Below are positions 1 to 8,300 of a stretch of DNA of 64,000 bases, one piece after another. The notes beneath the pieces are model-generated. The model saw nothing but the letters and a program-made list of their open reading frames with translations, made no database searches and was not told the origin of the DNA. Position 1 is the first letter of the stretch. Each line of letters starts with the position of its first letter. Position numbers and translations under genes: made by a program. This stretch comes from Verrucomicrobiaceae bacterium (GTDB taxonomy: Bacteria; Verrucomicrobiota; Verrucomicrobiia; Verrucomicrobiales; Verrucomicrobiaceae), in the NCBI GenBank assembly GCA_947466075.1, contig CANIBP010000001.1:124001-188000 (forward strand), in the 5' to 3' direction.

Positions 1-191
1 AGCTCCGGCATCGTCACATCCATCACGACGACATCCGGTTCGAGTTTCGCAGCCATTTCCACTGCCTCACGGCCATTCGAGGCCTCACCGACGACTTCCA
101 TGTCCCACTCAGCTGCCAATAACATGCGGAAGCCGTTGCGCACGACAGCGTGGTCATCAGCGAGGAGTATGCGGGTCTGTTTGGTTGCCAT
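1..191 (-). CDS. Response regulator receiver domain, N-terminus (partial, runs off window)
   Basis: Only the first 63 codons are inside the window; the gene continues past base 1. The reverse-strand translation starts MATKQTRILLADDHAVVRNG, with the acidic pair (LLADDH) typical of the first beta strand of a CheY-like receiver, and continues to a VVVMDVTMPE segment that carries the phospho-acceptor aspartate. The DDHAVVRNGFRMLL wording is typical of NarL/FixJ (LuxR-type HTH) regulators, so a C-terminal DNA-binding domain is expected outside the window; that part is inference. The ATG at 191 is the natural start because it directly precedes the receiver core. A partner histidine kinase is not visible here. 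Confidence 0.85.
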   Translation of the reverse strand, partial: MATKQTRILLADDHAVVRNGFRMLLAAEWDMEVVGEASNGREAVEMAAKLEPDVVVMDVTMPE

Positions 192-436
192 TGGAACGCG
201 AGGATAGACTCGGGCCCGGCAAAGATCAAAATCTGCCGTCATTTCATGAGATCACCCCAAACCGATCGTGCTCCGAGCGCGGCTGTTTTCGCAGCGTGGA
301 TAGCCGCTGGAGAACATTGCCGTGAACTGAGGCTGGTTCGTCATCTCCTCAGCATTTCAATTTCAACACATGTTTCATACAATCAAATGACACACTTGAT
401 TTTGCTCATGTTTAAGAAAGGTCGCATCTTTGAGTT

Positions 437-1243
437 GTGAAAACAACAATCGCCTCGGTCCACGCCCTCGCTGCCCTCTTATTGCTGGCATGCACCACAC
501 ACAGTCTTGCTGTGACGGCGCTGCCGCTCGACCCTTATCCCTATTACCGCCCGTTGGGCCAGCCACCCGGTCAGACGTATGGCATCGCGGGCATGTATCG
601 CATCGATCCCACGAAGACTCCGGACCCTTTCCAAGGAGCCACGCTCCTGGGTGCCAATCCAAATGTAAACAACGCGTTCCCAGGAGGAATTGGCGTTTAT
701 TCTCCTGACATACGGGATTTCGGAATCGGCCTTTACAGCTCGGGCAACACCACCCAGTCCACCGGGCTGTTCATCCAATTTGATAAGCCCGTTTTGAGTA
801 GCGGACTGGGCGTGACCTTGGGAGGCTTCGGCCTGAATTCGCTCAGTGGCGGTTTCGATCCAGGTCGAGTGGCTCCGATGATCTCCATCTATGGCGTCAC
901 GGGCTCACTGCTCGGTAACTTTGACGCCCGCGCCATCTTGGCTGGTAATGCCATGTCGCTCCTCACGTCAGGCAATCCGCTCGATCCGAGCTACGATTCC
1001 ATTTTCAAGGTCGATACTTGGAAGTTGAATCTCGATGCCTTGGTGGGTCCTACAGCACAGATCAAATCGTTTGCTCTCGCCGCAGACACTCGCAATGGCC
1101 TGGGCTTAAACACGACGACCAGTAGCAACCCCTACTACCTCATCTCCGTGAACAGCTGTGCGCCAGTTCCGGAACCGGGTTCCGGGTTCCTCATTCTGAC
1201 TTTTGCTCTGGGAGCTATCATCATCAGGCGCCGTCGTCTGTAG
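437..1243 (+). CDS. PEP-CTERM sorting-domain protein (secreted, function unknown)
   Basis: 268-residue exported protein. It begins with a GTG codon and a signal peptide (KTTIASVHALAALLLLACTT) and ends with a textbook PEP-CTERM tail: VPEPGS, a hydrophobic helix, then RRRRL. In the known system such proteins are exported by Sec, cleaved by exosortase and delivered to the envelope or the matrix exopolysaccharide. The middle part is a Gly/Ser-rich beta-type sequence with no motif I recognise. No exosortase gene is in the window. An AAGAAAGG stretch near 414-421 is rather far from the GTG for a Shine-Dalgarno, so the start is likely but not certain. Confidence 0.8.
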   Translation: MKTTIASVHALAALLLLACTTHSLAVTALPLDPYPYYRPLGQPPGQTYGIAGMYRIDPTKTPDPFQGATLLGANPNVNNAFPGGIGVYSPDIRDFGIGLYSSGNTTQSTGLFIQFDKPVLSSGLGVTLGGFGLNSLSGGFDPGRVAPMISIYGVTGSLLGNFDARAILAGNAMSLLTSGNPLDPSYDSIFKVDTWKLNLDALVGPTAQIKSFALAADTRNGLGLNTTTSSNPYYLISVNSCAPVPEPGSGFLILTFALGAIIIRRRRL

Positions 1244-1290
1244 TTCAGATCGTACGGCTTAAGCAAATCGAGGCCAGCTATTCGAAGCTC

Positions 1291-2574
1291 CTATTCCTGG
1301 AACTCCTCACGGTCCGGGATGCGCGTAAAGGCGATCTTTGTGCCCGAAAACGTGCGCACCGTGTCGGGTGTGAATCCAATCACCACCGAATCGCGGCCAT
1401 GCTTTTGATTGATCTTGTCGAGCACGCGGCTGAGGTGCTCGCGTTGCTCACGTGGCGCGGTTTCACCCGAAGCGGGAAAAAGTTCGAGCTGCTGTGGCCG
1501 GGCTTCCGCCTCCAGGCCCATCAATGTCACGGAAACTTTCTTCACGCGCTGCCAGCGGGCCTGTTGCATCACGCGCTGCCAGAGTTCCGCCAAACAGCGT
1601 GCCAGCACGATGCTGTCGCACACCGGCTCAAACTTCGCCTGTGCCTCACAGCGCGGACCGTCTTCCGTCCGCACGCTCAAGTGCAGATGCGTGGCACGGT
1701 ATTCCATGCGGCGTAGCCGACTGGCCGCCTTCAGCAGCAGACGCCGCGCCACGATGCCCGCCTGTGGCGGCGTGCGCAGCTCCGGTGCCAGCACATGGCT
1801 ATGTCCCAGAGTGCGATGCTGTGCAGGTAGATCATCCTCGGATGCCCCGCCATGCAGCGCATGCCAGAAGCGATCCCCACACACGCCGCCCCAGGCCCGA
1901 TGCAGTGTCTCGCGCTCCGCCGCCCATAGTTCCGCCAGCGTGCGGATACCGCAGGCATGCAGACGCGGCTCCATGCGGCGGCCAATGCCACACAGATCAC
2001 GCAATTTCAGTTCGAGCAGTTTTCCAGGCAATTCCTCCGCGAGCAAAGTGACCAAGCCATCCGGTTTCTGCATGTCTGAAGCGACCTTGGCTAGAAAGCG
2101 ATTTGGTGCCAGACCCACGGAGCAGGTGATGCATTCGCCCACTCGTTCTCGCAATCCGCGTTTGATGCGGTGTGCCAAATCCACTGCCACATTGAGTCGG
2201 CGGCGTGGCGCATCCAGCTTGCAGGCCATTTCGTCGATGGAGCAGATCACATGCACGGGGAAATGCCGCTCCACCTCCGTGATAATCCGGTGATGAAACT
2301 CGACGTACACATCGTGACTCGCCATCACGGTGATCAGTTCTGGGCAGGCACGGCGTGCATCACCGATGTTCGTGCCAGTCTTGATACCAAACTTCTTCGC
2401 CTCCTGACTCGCCGCGATCGCACAAGTCGCATCCGTGTCCACCGGCACCACTGCGACGGGTTTGCCCCGCAATTCTGGCCGCAACTGCTGCTCCACGCTG
2501 GCGAAGTAGCTGTTCAGGTCGAGAAACAGCCAATCCACGAGCGCAGCGTGAGTATTGGAAATAGTGGCAGGCAT
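1291..2574 (-). CDS. Y-family (UmuC/DinB-type) translesion DNA polymerase
   Basis: 427-residue ImpB/MucB/SamB-family polymerase for bypass of DNA lesions. The metal-binding aspartate lies in FLDLNSYFASVEQ (D19) and the second acidic pair in CSIDEM (D114, E115), so unlike ImuB it should be catalytically active. SVGLAPNRFLAKVASDMQKP is the conserved palm/thumb segment, followed by the HhH motif (LRDLCGIGRRM) and a little-finger region. The frame stays open upstream to a TTG at 2637, but that extension would run through a LexA-type palindrome at 2609-2622; the ATG at 2574 keeps the operator in the promoter, so I use it. The divergent neighbour encodes a DUF2726 protein. Regulation by DNA damage is inferred from the operator. 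Confidence 0.88.
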   Translation of the reverse strand: MPATISNTHAALVDWLFLDLNSYFASVEQQLRPELRGKPVAVVPVDTDATCAIAASQEAKKFGIKTGTNIGDARRACPELITVMASHDVYVEFHHRIITEVERHFPVHVICSIDEMACKLDAPRRRLNVAVDLAHRIKRGLRERVGECITCSVGLAPNRFLAKVASDMQKPDGLVTLLAEELPGKLLELKLRDLCGIGRRMEPRLHACGIRTLAELWAAERETLHRAWGGVCGDRFWHALHGGASEDDLPAQHRTLGHSHVLAPELRTPPQAGIVARRLLLKAASRLRRMEYRATHLHLSVRTEDGPRCEAQAKFEPVCDSIVLARCLAELWQRVMQQARWQRVKKVSVTLMGLEAEARPQQLELFPASGETAPREQREHLSRVLDKINQKHGRDSVVIGFTPDTVRTFSGTKIAFTRIPDREEFQE

Positions 2575-2608
2575 GAGGTCGGCCGAATCATGCCCCAACA
2601 AAAATAAC

Positions 2609-2622
2609 TGTTCAATAGAACA
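2609..2622. promoter_or_regulatory. LexA-type SOS operator TGTTC-N4-GAACA
   Basis: A perfect inverted repeat TGTTCAATAGAACA sits 35 bp upstream of the polymerase ATG (2574) and about 95 bp upstream of the divergent DUF2726 gene (2717). The palindrome is seen directly. That TGTTC-N4-GAACA is the LexA motif of Verrucomicrobiota is from memory of published work on Verrucomicrobium. Its place before a translesion polymerase makes an SOS operator the obvious reading; it could control both genes. Confidence 0.72.
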
Positions 2623-2716
2623 TTCACAATCGGCCAAAAGAGATCATTTCTTGGCCTCAACACCATTGAGTGAATCAACAGTTGCAGTTTTACATAATTT
2701 CCATAACAAGGGACTC

Positions 2717-3268
2717 ATGCAGTCCCTTGCGCTTGCTCCTGACGCCGCTCCCGACCTAAAACCTTCCACCCTTCCGCTGCTAACCCCTGCCGAGTCTCTG
2801 TTTCACGCCTGCCTCGAAAGCCTTACCTGCCACCGCTGCCATATTCAATGCAAGCCGCGCCTTGCGAATGTCCTCCAGCACGAATCCATCGCCGGTTTCC
2901 TCAAACTCTGCCAGCGCCACATCGATTTCCTCATCTGCCGCAAGGAGGACTGGCTACCCATGCTGGCCATCGAGTTCGATGAGGACGACGGCAGTGCTGA
3001 CAGCCGCAAGTCGCGTGACCGACTGTTGGTGAACGACGTCCTTCTGGCCACTGGGGTTCCGCTCCTGCAGGTGCATGCTAGGGAGCTCAACCAAGTCGAA
3101 ACCCTCGTCCACAAACTCACTGCCGCCTGGCTGCAGCGCAGTGTCGCCTTGGCGGCCAAACCTCCTGCCGCCCCTGTTGACGATCCCAAACCGCCGGCCA
3201 CGTCGCAGGCAACCAGCGCAGCCATGAACCGCCTGGGAAAATCCTCGGTTCATTCAGCTCCGGGCTGA
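2717..3268 (+). CDS. DUF2726 domain protein
   Basis: 183-residue protein with the DUF2726 pattern: a short leader, LLTPAESLFHACLES, a region of small basic/Cys residues (CHRCHIQCKPRLANVL), then HIDFLICRKEDWLPMLAIEFDEDD, the RDRLLVNDVLLATGVPLLQV stretch and a Pro/Ala-rich tail. The IDF...IEFD core resembles a restriction-nuclease-like fold, and DUF2726 is often found with topoisomerase-like zinc ribbons; a role in DNA transactions is inference. The open frame begins at 2555, but the ATG at 2717 follows an AAGGGA Shine-Dalgarno-like sequence and avoids the LexA box. It is transcribed divergently from the Y-family polymerase and may share its SOS operator. Confidence 0.75.
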   Translation: MQSLALAPDAAPDLKPSTLPLLTPAESLFHACLESLTCHRCHIQCKPRLANVLQHESIAGFLKLCQRHIDFLICRKEDWLPMLAIEFDEDDGSADSRKSRDRLLVNDVLLATGVPLLQVHARELNQVETLVHKLTAAWLQRSVALAAKPPAAPVDDPKPPATSQATSAAMNRLGKSSVHSAPG

Positions 3269-3303
3269 TTCGCCTGTCATCCCCTGCTCATCCCTCCGGG
3301 CCA

Positions 3304-4332
3304 TCACTTCAAACTCGCCGTCTTCATGGTTCTAAAAAACACCCCAGACCCACCGGCCTGCTTCTCATCCGTGTCATAGTAGATCGTGCCGAGCGTCTCG
3401 GCGTCGATCTCCACCGTGCGCGGGCAGGCACGTCCGCCGATGGGGCGGCCTAGGTTGTAGAACTCCACGGGATGCGCCAGATCCCAGGTTTGCCCATCAT
3501 CGCGCGAGACGATGAAATGGATCACGTCACCCCCGACACCCGGACCGACGATTTGCGAGGCGAGCAGCCAGCCGTTGTTCAGGCCCATCATCTCATGCCG
3601 CCAGCCTTGCGTGAAGACATCCGGGAAGGGCTTGATCGGCTGCCAGGTCTGGCCGCCATCGGTGGAGCGCTGCCCTTTGCCGCTGATGAGCGTCCCCGCA
3701 GGCGTGCGGACGAACGGCACGAGACCGTGGCTGGTCCCGTCGCCAAAGGCGGTCTCCTTTCCGGTCTGCGGATCATAGACCACCGTGCGGTCGGCCAGCG
3801 GCAGCAGCCACGCGGTCGGCGACAGTTCGACGATGGGATGGCGGATGACACTGTGGATCTTCGGGTCGGCATTCTTCGCCAGATTCACCGGCGCGCTCCA
3901 CGTCAGGCCATCGTCGCTGCTCAGCGAGAAGGCCACGTAGCGCGACTTGAGCTTCTCCTCCGGCGCAAACCACACATTCCAGCAGTGCAGCAGCCGCCCG
4001 TCAGCCAAAGTCGTGAGCGAACCAGGGTAGATCGCAATCTTATCCGTCGGCGGGAACAGCGCCGGCGACGACCACGTCCTGCCGCCGTCCGTCGAGCGCG
4101 TGATGAGATGCGGCATGAATTCCTTCTTGCAGAACGTGGCCACCAACGTGCCCTTTGTGCTGCGACACAGCGCCGGATGAATGTGCCCGCTCACACCGGA
4201 TTCGAGGCGCACCGGAGTGGAGAGTCCTGTGTCCTGTCCCATCACCGCCGTGCAGAGCAAGGCAGCGGCCACACATGCGGCTGAAAAACTTCGACGCGCG
4301 TGACCGATGCGGAGTGAGGGAGGATAGTTCAT
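3304..4332 (-). CDS. Secreted sialidase-like BNR/Asp-box protein
   Basis: 342 residues. An N-terminal signal (RRSFSAACVAAALLCTAVMG) is followed by a six-bladed propeller-type sequence with four Asp boxes of the form S-x-D-x-G-x-T-W (STDGGRTW, SSDDGLTW, STDGGQTW, SRDDGQTW). Such proteins are GH33-like exo-alpha-sialidases or relatives that bind or cleave sugars outside the cytoplasm. The ATG at 4332 is chosen because the signal peptide starts there; the open frame further upstream (to 4845) lies antisense to the NACHT gene. An ACS-family transporter, a sialate O-acetylesterase and a NanA-like lyase elsewhere in the window support a sialic-acid theme, but the true substrate is not shown. Confidence 0.78.
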   Translation of the reverse strand: MNYPPSLRIGHARRSFSAACVAAALLCTAVMGQDTGLSTPVRLESGVSGHIHPALCRSTKGTLVATFCKKEFMPHLITRSTDGGRTWSSPALFPPTDKIAIYPGSLTTLADGRLLHCWNVWFAPEEKLKSRYVAFSLSSDDGLTWSAPVNLAKNADPKIHSVIRHPIVELSPTAWLLPLADRTVVYDPQTGKETAFGDGTSHGLVPFVRTPAGTLISGKGQRSTDGGQTWQPIKPFPDVFTQGWRHEMMGLNNGWLLASQIVGPGVGGDVIHFIVSRDDGQTWDLAHPVEFYNLGRPIGGRACPRTVEIDAETLGTIYYDTDEKQAGGSGVFFRTMKTASLK

Positions 4333-4497
4333 GCGTCGAACAGGTACGCCGCGGGTGAGTGTACTTCTTCGGCAAGTACCTAACGGCGCGGACGTGAAGA
4401 TCGAACTCTCCATCGCTCCGCCGAAGGCGCCGAAGAAATGACCGCGAAACTCTGAACCTCTGTTTGAAGATGCTGACGATGCGGGCACCAGTGCCTC
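4333..4497. other. Divergent intergenic region before the NACHT gene
   Basis: 165 bp between the start of the sialidase-like gene (minus strand) and the NACHT gene (plus strand). It must hold both promoters, but I see no convincing -35/-10 pair, operator, attachment site or inverted repeat marking an insertion boundary. A 36-codon open frame (4331-4441, plus strand) is present but has no support. Confidence 0.4.
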
Positions 4498-5337
4498 ATG
4501 AGCCAATATTCTCCCGTAAATGCCGAGCGGCGCTCCTTTGTAGACCTTGATCGGCACTTCCACGAGTTCACCAAGGAGGAACTCGCTGACGAGGAGCTTT
4601 TGGCGGCCTACAACGAGGAACATAGTTGGCACCCGTCCTTGTCGTGGGACGAGCTTTTGAAGCGGAAGCGAATTATTGTGCTCGCGTCTGCGGGTTCGGG
4701 CAAGACGGAGGAGATGGAACAAAGGAAGAAGAAACTCGAGAGTGAACGGAAGCATGCTTTCTATGTGCGACTCGAAGAGTTGGGGCAGGACGGATTCGTG
4801 GATCTTCTGAAGCCGAACGAACGTCAGCAATTCCACGAATGGCAATCAGCGCCATCGACTCCAGCTTGGTTCTTTCTGGATTCCGTGGACGAGTTGAAGC
4901 TCACTCAACGGACTCTGGAGAGCGCGTTTCGCCATCTGACTCAGGCTTTGCATAAGGATTTGCATAGGTCACACATCATTGTGTCGAGCCGTCCAACGGA
5001 TTGGCGTCCAGCCTCGGATGAAACCAAGTTCCGGGAGTGGCTACCATTGCCAGCAGTCCTGGAGGAAAATCAGGCATCTGCTGATGAGGTGTTTTTGGCG
5101 GCGCTGTCCCGAAGAGGACTGAATGACCATGAAAGCAGAAAGACTTCTTCCGAAGCGCAGGATCAGAGGGTAACTACGGTTTTGCTTTTGCCGTTCGCTG
5201 AGCGCCAGATCAAAAACTTCGCTCGTCAGTGGAATGTCACAAATCCAGATCAGTTTTTTCAGGAAATAACCAAGAACAATGCGTGGTCTTTTGCCAGGCG
5301 GCCGCTTGATCTCATTGAACTGATCTCATTGAACTGA
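4498..5337 (+). CDS. NACHT-type P-loop NTPase, N-terminal half (truncated by repeat-driven frameshift)
   Basis: 279 residues carrying the ATPase core of a bacterial NACHT/STAND protein. Walker A is at about residues 63-71 (ASAGSGKTE), a NACHT-like Walker B at about 123-133 (AWFFLDSVDEL) and a sensor-1-type strand at 160-170 (IIVSSRPTDWR). The frame ends in RRPLDLIELISLN and a TGA inside the second-to-third unit of a 14-bp tandem repeat. Removing two repeat units joins it in frame to the next ORF (...LIELISMWNSKGRLG...), so this and 5357-8893 are one ancestral gene of about 1,450 codons. The proposed role is sensing of invasion, as for bacterial NLR-like immune proteins; that is inference from family and architecture. 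The gene looks less GC-rich than its neighbours, which hints at transfer. Confidence 0.8.
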   Translation: MSQYSPVNAERRSFVDLDRHFHEFTKEELADEELLAAYNEEHSWHPSLSWDELLKRKRIIVLASAGSGKTEEMEQRKKKLESERKHAFYVRLEELGQDGFVDLLKPNERQQFHEWQSAPSTPAWFFLDSVDELKLTQRTLESAFRHLTQALHKDLHRSHIIVSSRPTDWRPASDETKFREWLPLPAVLEENQASADEVFLAALSRRGLNDHESRKTSSEAQDQRVTTVLLLPFAERQIKNFARQWNVTNPDQFFQEITKNNAWSFARRPLDLIELISLN

Positions 5338-5356
5338 TCTCATTGAACTGATCTCA
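5307..5356 (+). repeat. 14-bp tandem repeat (3.6 copies) interrupting the NACHT gene
   Basis: Three exact copies of TGATCTCATTGAAC (5307-5320, 5321-5334, 5335-5348) and a partial fourth (TGATCTCA, 5349-5356). With one full unit plus the partial, the flanking frames fuse without a stop. With two or more full units, the third reading of the unit starts with an in-frame TGA, so the protein is truncated whatever the frame arithmetic. The ancestral two 8-bp direct repeats (TGATCTCA) could have seeded the expansion by slippage. Confidence 0.93.
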
Positions 5357-8300
5357 ATGTGGAATTCGAAAGGCAGGTTGGGAACCAAGCAGGACCAGCA
5401 TCTTTTCAATGTTGAGGTTAAGTTGAAGGACGTACCAGACCGTCGTGATGCGGGGTTGCTATCGAGTGCCCAAGCCGAGGATGGGGCCGAACGCCTTGCA
5501 CTGGCTATGGCGCTGACCAGAAAGCGAGCAGTTAAGACCCCCGACCAGCATGTGGCCGTCGATTCCGTCGAAACGGTCTTGGATGGATCAGTGGTTCTAC
5601 GTGGTTGGGCTCCCGATGTGGTGGGGGCATTACTTCGCAGGGCGATGTTTGACCCTGCTACCTTTGGTCGGGTGCGGTTTCACCATCGGTCGGTCCAAGA
5701 GTTCTTGGCGGCTCGACGACTGCTCAAGCTCAGAAAAAAGGGTATGACCGTGCGTGCAATGTTCCGTTTGTTCTTCGCTGAAAAATATGGTGAGAAAGTG
5801 GTCATCCCATCAATGAGACCTATTGCTGCATGGCTCGCTTTTTGGGACACTGATGTATTTCGAGAGCTTGTTTCCACATCTCCCGATGTGCTAATTGAGC
5901 ATGGCGACCCAGGATCGCTCAGCATTCAGCAGAGGGCATCAATCATTGCAGAGTTTGTGGGTCGCTACAAGTGTGGGGGATGGAGAGGTTTCCAATTTCC
6001 AGTGGATCAGTTGAGCCGCATCGCCAGCCCAGAACTAGCGCGCATCATCAAGAAATCTTGGGGAGCTGGACCTGAGAACTCGGAAGTGCGCGAGCTTTTG
6101 CTGGAGTTGATCGGGAAAGGGCCTGTGACGAAATGTCTGGCTATAGCCAGCGGCGTGGCTATGCGGCGTGATGAGAAACTTAATCTTCGAGTGGACGCAA
6201 TCCGAGCTCTTGTTGCTTGCTCTGCTACAAGCCAGTTGAAGAAAATCGCGAAGCTGGTCCTCTCCAACCCCGTCGATTGGCCAGCCAAGTTGGTTGCAAC
6301 GGTTCTTCCCGAGCTGTTCCCCGCGCACCTAACCATCGATGAGTTGCTCACCCTGCTTCAAAGACACAAAGCGCGAGATTTGGGCGAGTCGTCAGACGGA
6401 TTCGAGTGGACTCTTAGACATATAATCAACGAAAACCTAAGTCATTTTGACCAAAGTGAACTCCGAGCCAAGCTGGCACGCATGATACAGTCTGGTGCCA
6501 AGCGAGTGGAGAGCTGGCACCAACTACACAGCCGCTTCCGTAGCTTTTGTGGTCCGCTTGCATTGATGTGCATGCGTGAACTTGAGCTTTGTGACCGAAG
6601 GCCAGACAAAGAACTCGTCGAGTCATGCGCGATTGCTTATCACATGTGCGGGCGAGAGATTGTTGGCGACGAAATCAAAGCACTCCACACATGGTTCGAG
6701 GAGAGGGCAGAACTACGGCCAGAGGTTTTTTGGATCGAGTTGGCTCTCATGGATGAAGTGACGCTCTCTGAGGACTCGTGGGACCGCTTCTACAGCGTCG
6801 AGCATCGCTCAATGATTGGCTCCATCAGAATTAGCGACCGGGACTGGGTTGAAGCTGCCTTGCGCGATGATCGCAATACCGGACGGCAGGATGTAGCGCT
6901 ACAGGCATGGATCAACATTTGGGCCATAGATGGGTTGAAACGTCGACAGCTTTCGGCCATGCAAGCCAGCCTGCGAGACAATCCGCGCCTCCTGGGCATT
7001 CTCCAGAAGCGGACGCAGAAATCGAAAGATTCAGCCAAAGTGCGCCACTACGAGTCTGAGGCAAAGCGCAACCGCGCAAAGTGGGCTGCCAAAGAAAAGC
7101 AGCGTTTGGCCAATTGGAAGTCGTGGCGAAAGGCCCTGAAACGTTCGCCTGCGGAGCACTTCACGCCTCAGCGAGTTCGAGGAACCATTCACGATTTGTA
7201 TCATTGGATGAGTCAGCATGAGGCAGCCAGCAGTTCTCACGGCGTGTGGAATTACCAGGCTCTGGTGACTGTGTTTGGCCGAACAGTGGCAGATTTGGCG
7301 AAGAAAGCGTTTATGGACCAGTGGCGTCAGGTTAGTCCTGAACTATGGAGCGAACGAGAACCGAATGAACATAACCGCACCCCTTACGTCTGGGTCTACG
7401 GGCTTTGCGGTGTCATGGCGGAGGCGGAGGTGCCTGGCTGGACAAAGACGCTTAATACTGCTGAGGCTAGCCTAGCGACTCGATATGCCACCGTGGAGAT
7501 GAACGGCTTCGCTCCGTTCATTGCGGAACTCGCCAAGACGAGACCCGTGGAGGTTGATCAAGTGCTGGGCACTGAAGTGGTGTCAGAACTGAACCAAGGA
7601 GCATCTCACTCATACCTACCTGTGTTACAGAACTTAACACATGCAGATGCAGCTTTGAAAACTCTGCTCATGCCTCGTTTAACGACTTTCCTTACAACGG
7701 GAAGAAACTTCAATGTGATAGGCGATCAGAACCACTGGCATCATAATCTGGATCAGCTTTTCGGCATCCTGAGAGAGACTGCCACGGAAACCGATTCGAC
7801 AAAGATTGGCCAATTCTGCATCAAGCAGGTGAAGAAGACACGCAAAGGGTCGTTGCCTCTAATCTGGCTGCGAGGCGTGTTCCGATTTGCCCCACAACAG
7901 GCTCCAGAAGTACTCGTCAATTGGTTCAAGGGAAACAGAGACCCCCAGACGAAATCTTTGGAACTACAGGTAATCGCAAACCTGTTTGGTGATTTGAGTG
8001 GCGTGGGTCTTCAAATCAAGGATCACGACCAGCGGGCCAAGGCGCTTGGAAAGTTAATCCGGTTGGCCTATCGGATCGTGCGTCCTGAAGACGATGCTGT
8101 GCATGAAGGCTCCTATTCACCCGATACCCGCGACGACGCCGAACGCGGACGTAGCGTCTTGCTGTCCTTGCTACTGGAGACCCCGGGATTCACCGCACAA
8201 CAACTCATCGTCGAACTTTCCCACGAAAGGAATTTCCGCCACTTTCCTGATCGCCTTCGACAACTTGCCAGTGAACGTGCTGCCAAGGACGCGGAGTTCG

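Noticed and set aside
2575..2637. Longer N-terminus of the Y-family polymerase from a TTG at 2637
   Set aside because: It would place coding sequence over the LexA palindrome and adds no conserved residues; the ATG at 2574 is preferred.
4331..4441. 36-codon plus-strand frame (MRRTGTPRVSVLLRQ...) upstream of the NACHT gene
   Set aside because: Overlaps the start of the sialidase-like gene on the other strand, has no recognisable homology, and is too short to support.
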